Part shown: piece after piece, positions 60,815 through 64,000 of the stretch | How positions within the stretch are numbered: the stretch's first letter is position 1 | Layout of the letters: each line of letters opens with the position of its first letter | Source of the DNA: Lycocorax pyrrhopterus obiensis | Taxonomy: Eukaryota > Chordata > Aves > Passeriformes > Paradisaeidae | Assembly (NCBI GenBank): GCA_014706295.1 | Contig: JACSVZ010000027.1 | Span: forward strand, 5,002,924 to 5,066,923 | Reading direction: 5' to 3' | Length of the DNA: 64,000 nucleotides | Position numbers and translations under genes: made by a program | Notes under the pieces: generated by a model | Seen by the model: the letters and a program-made list of their open reading frames with translations, nothing else | Databases searched by the model: none | Told to the model about the DNA's origin: nothing

Positions 60815-61959
60815 CATTTCCTGGAAAATTGGTTTATTTCTCTCAGAGCCATAAAAGTATGGAGGGATATTTCCAAAGAGGGAGTTTGAGTCGGGGCAGA
60901 GGAGCTGCACCTGCCTGGTTTGGTACGTTGAGGCGAGTGGATGTGAGGAAATGTCCCCTTGGTGAGCCCCAAACTCCATACAGCACCTGGCACCTGGCTC
61001 TGATGGGGACAGATCATGTGGCTGAGCTCCATGGCAGCAGGAGCAGGCTTTGTTCTGCTGCCAGGTTCTCGCCAGCACCTCGTTCCTTGTCCCATTTTCC
61101 CGCAGCCTCGTGATTCGGGGAAGGAAGGGGGGAGCAGCTTTGCTCGGGCATTGAGCGCCTGGCCCGGCTCAGGTCCCACGTGGATGTCTCACAAGGATCC
61201 CTTTTGATCCCAACACAGCCAGGAGGCTCCAGGAACGAGGACAGAGGCCACGAGCGCTGCAGAATAATTAATCCAAGAGAGGGCACCTACTGGGAACTGC
61301 TGTCTGAGACAAATCCCAGTCTCGGGAGACTCAGGTGTGCTTCTCCAGCCGGGACACGCAAGTTTGTGACTCGCAGAGCCTGGCTGGGAGCAGAGTTTCC
61401 CTGAAACCCTCAAGCCTCTCTTTCCTGAAAGCTCCTCTCTGCAGATTAGCATATGTCTTTGTTGGAGCCCTGGACCCCTGCCAGGGATTACTGTAAACAC
61501 TTGGCGAGGTGCAGCCTCTTGGCACCGGCTCCGTGTGGGGGGAGCGCAGGTCACCTCGCAAGTGGCACTTGGGTGTTCACACTCACAGAGAAGCTGTTAA
61601 CTGCAAACAGCCTGGGCAGGGCCAGCACAGCTTCAACTGGCATCCCTGAAACAACACCTGTATTTTGGTTTTCCCACTTTTCTTACCAAGGAGGAGTGAA
61701 GGGGTTAACTGGGAGATGCTGTTCCCAGACCTGTGAATTCCAAGTACATGATAGTCATAGTTGATAGTCTGTGTAAAGACAACATCTGCTGGTGCCAGGT
61801 GTGAGAAATGTGAAAGACCACGACAGAAATTGATGTATGATCAAGGGTCAATCCAGGCCTGAGTGGCCAAGAGCTCCTGCTGTGGCACTGGGAACTGCTC
61901 ACCCTTATGTGGGATCAGGAGAGTGAGGAGAGAAGACCTAACACATGCCTCAGCTGTGA

Positions 61960-62345
61960 TGGGATCCCAGGGGCCTTACAGCCCATCCAGTGCCACCCCC
62001 TGCCACGGGGCAGGGACACCTTCCACTGTCCCAGGTGTCTCTAAGCCCTGTCCAGCCTGGCCTTGGACACTTGCAGGGATCCAGGGGCAGCCAAAGCTTC
62101 TCTGGGCACCCTGTGCCAGGGCCTCACCTCCCTCACAGGGAAGAATTCCTTCCCAATATCCCATCCAATCCTGCCCTCTGGCAGTGGAAACCATTCCCCC
62201 TTGTCCTGTCAATCCAGGCCCTTGTCCCCAGTCCCTCTCCAACTCTCTTGGAGCCCCTTTAGGCACTGGAAGGGACTCTAAGATCTTCCTGGATCCTTCT
62301 CTTCTCCAGGCTGGACACCCCCAGCTCTCCCAGCCTGTTGCTGGG
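61960..62345 (-). mobile_element. CR1 LINE 3' fragment, antisense
   Basis: It contains acagcccatccagtgccacc, ggatccaggggcagccaaag, agggaagaattccttcccaa and ccttctcttctccaggctgg. It lacks the usual terminal tcacagaatggtttggg. Confidence 0.87.
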
Positions 62346-63004
62346 TAAGGATTTGGTTGCACCCACACAGGGACTAAGCGAGAGCTCCAGAGGACTTCCT
62401 CACTTAAAGATGGAGCAAAGACCTGTGTGACATGTTGGCCCAGAAGCCATCACTGGACGGCCCTGCCCTCTCAGGTGTGACATCTGCAGGACCATCACGG
62501 TCAGCTCCAACTCCCCAGCTCCAAAGGCCACACTTCAACCCAGTGTTCCAATGCAGGATTGACTCTGAACAAAACATTGGGTGATGCAGGACAGCACTGA
62601 AATAACTCATATTTGAAGAAAAACCTCTTATAGCAAAGGTCTGGAGCCCCAGTTCTGACTGTCAGTACTGAGCCTGCCAAGCCCTTAATGAGCGGCTCCA
62701 ACAATTAATTACCTCCCCTGTAAAGAATGTGCTTTTTCCCAGTTCCACACATCTCTGTTGGCCAACAGCTCTGGCATGCGTTCTTCCTTTTCCCTGCCAG
62801 ACGGAAGAACCCTCCCGTGTCAAACTTCTGCTCCTCCATGGGAACTGACAGGGATCCAGTCTTTCCTGAGCCATGGGTGGCACCACAGGTGTGGGATCCC
62901 AGTTCTGCTCCAGATTTCCCAACCTGCTGATGTGAGCTCCCAGGCTGGCTGTGGTCCCTCATGCCATTTCTAGAGTCTGATTTTCCCATTCTAAGTCAAA
63001 TTTA

Positions 63005-63490
63005 TACAGTAACTCTGATCCTATACATAGGATATATATTAAACTGTGTGCAGTTCTGGGTCCCAACATTTGAGAAGGACAGGAAAGCCCTGGAATGTGT
63101 CCAGAGAAGGAGAACCAAGCTGGTGATGGGCTGGAAGACATGGAGAGAAGGGGGCTGAGGAGTGACCTCGTGGCTCTGTGCAGCTTCCTGAGGAGAGGAT
63201 GTGGAGAGGGAGATACTGAGCTCTTCTCCTTGGGATCCAGGGACAGGATGCCTGGGAATGGCTCAAAGCTGCACAAGGAGAGGGTTAGACTGGACATTGG
63301 GAAGCATCTTTACCAAGAGGGTGGTCAGACACTGAGACGGGCTTCCTGGAGAGGTGGTTGTTGATGCCCCAAACCTGTCAGTGTTAAAGAAGCATTTGGA
63401 CAGTGCCCTTAACAATGTGCTGTAACTTCTGGTCATCCCTGAAGTGGTCAGGCAGTTGGAGTAGATGGTCATTGTAGGTCCCTTCCAACT
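63005..63490 (+). mobile_element. CR1 LINE 3' fragment, sense
   Basis: It contains tgtgcagttctgggtcccaa, ggagaaccaagctggtgatg, gggctgaggagtgacctcgt and gatggtcattgtaggtccct. About 485 bases are retained, the longest CR1 copy in the window. Confidence 0.88.
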
Positions 63491-63551
63491 GTCCTGTCCT
63501 GTCCTATCCTGTCTTGTCCTTTCCTATCCTGTCCTGTCCTGTCCTATCCTC
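63491..63551. repeat. (CCTGT/CCTAT)n pentanucleotide repeat
   Basis: About twelve units of gtcct/atcct directly follow the CR1 3' end. Confidence 0.9.
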
Positions 63552-64000
63552 CCTTCTTTTCTGAGCTACACAAACATTTGTGTGACCCTCTCAAATGCTT
63601 TTCTCCATTCACATCCAGCTCCCAAAGTGACAGTGGTGGCACTGGTCTCATGTACAGCCTCTGGCTGCCCCCTAGCATGGATCCAAACAGCCCCTGGCAT
63701 CCCCATCCCCACTGCCCCATCCTGCCCTGGGCTGCAGCCCCCTCACTGGGAATGGGCTGGATGGGATCCCAGGGCAGGACCCCAGCCCCGTTCCCTGATG
63801 GAGCAGCTCCATCGTGTGCCATCCTTAGCCAGGTGGGACAGCACGAACCCAGCCCTGTCCCAGTGCTGGTGTCAGGGTAGGGTGGCCAAGCTAAAGACCT
63901 GGGTCAGGCCAGGGCAGATTCCGCAGCTCATCCCCTCAGAAGGTCCCACTATCCGTGATTTCTATCCCTGCAGGCATCAGGGGCATCAGAGAGAGCTGCT

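Larger units (their letters stand above)
56916..64000. other. Intergenic region, no gene found (distal part)
   Basis: About 7 kb after the LTR with CR1 copies near 57150, 57725, 59290, 61960 and 63005, a 34-bp tandem duplication, a pentanucleotide repeat and unique sequence. Frames such as 58884-59612, 60270-60752 and 60634-61179 are CR1-derived or show no family resemblance. No RNA gene was recognised. Confidence 0.55.

Overview
The window is chromosomal DNA from a bird, most likely a passerine or other neoavian. The evidence is dozens of 5'-truncated CR1 LINE tails, a solo LTR of a type I know as abundant in passerine genomes, short GC-rich introns typical of avian microchromosomes, and two multi-exon vertebrate genes whose order matches human 17q21.31 (FMNL1, then MAP3K14). 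There are no bacterial genes, CRISPR arrays, tRNA or rRNA genes.

Layout. Bases 1-4530 appear to be intron 1 of FMNL1; the 5' coding exon lies upstream of the window. From 4531 to 15114 the plus strand carries 24 internal coding exons of FMNL1 (GTPase-binding/FH3, proline-rich FH1, FH2 and DAD regions), followed by two alternative C-terminal exons and a 3'UTR ending at an AATAAA at 16470. All exon junctions were traced by hand; every one is GT-AG and the reading frame is continuous. About 1.1 kb further on is the distal polyadenylation signal of MAP3K14 (NIK), which runs on the minus strand. Its 15 coding exons run from 36686 (ATG) down to 20541 (stop) and give a 938-residue open frame. A non-coding first exon is inferred in a CpG island at about 43.9-44.96 kb, after an intron 1 of about 7.6 kb.

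From 44.96 kb to the end (about 19 kb) I find no convincing protein-coding exon. The stretch holds CR1 fragments in both orientations, microsatellites, one 1.1 kb solo LTR nested in an older CR1, and unique sequence.

Relationship of the genes. FMNL1 is an actin-nucleating formin of haematopoietic cells. MAP3K14 is the kinase that activates IKK-alpha in non-canonical NF-kappaB signalling. They are convergent neighbours by conserved synteny; nothing suggests they act in one pathway.

I found no undescribed multi-gene system. The most interesting signals are in gene architecture: a duplicated splice donor at the FMNL1 DAD junction, a cassette exon whose stop codon abuts a splice donor, a palindromic YY1-like element with start codons on both strands in the MAP3K14 CpG island, related minisatellites in two FMNL1 introns, and an LTR insertion with a readable target-site duplication.
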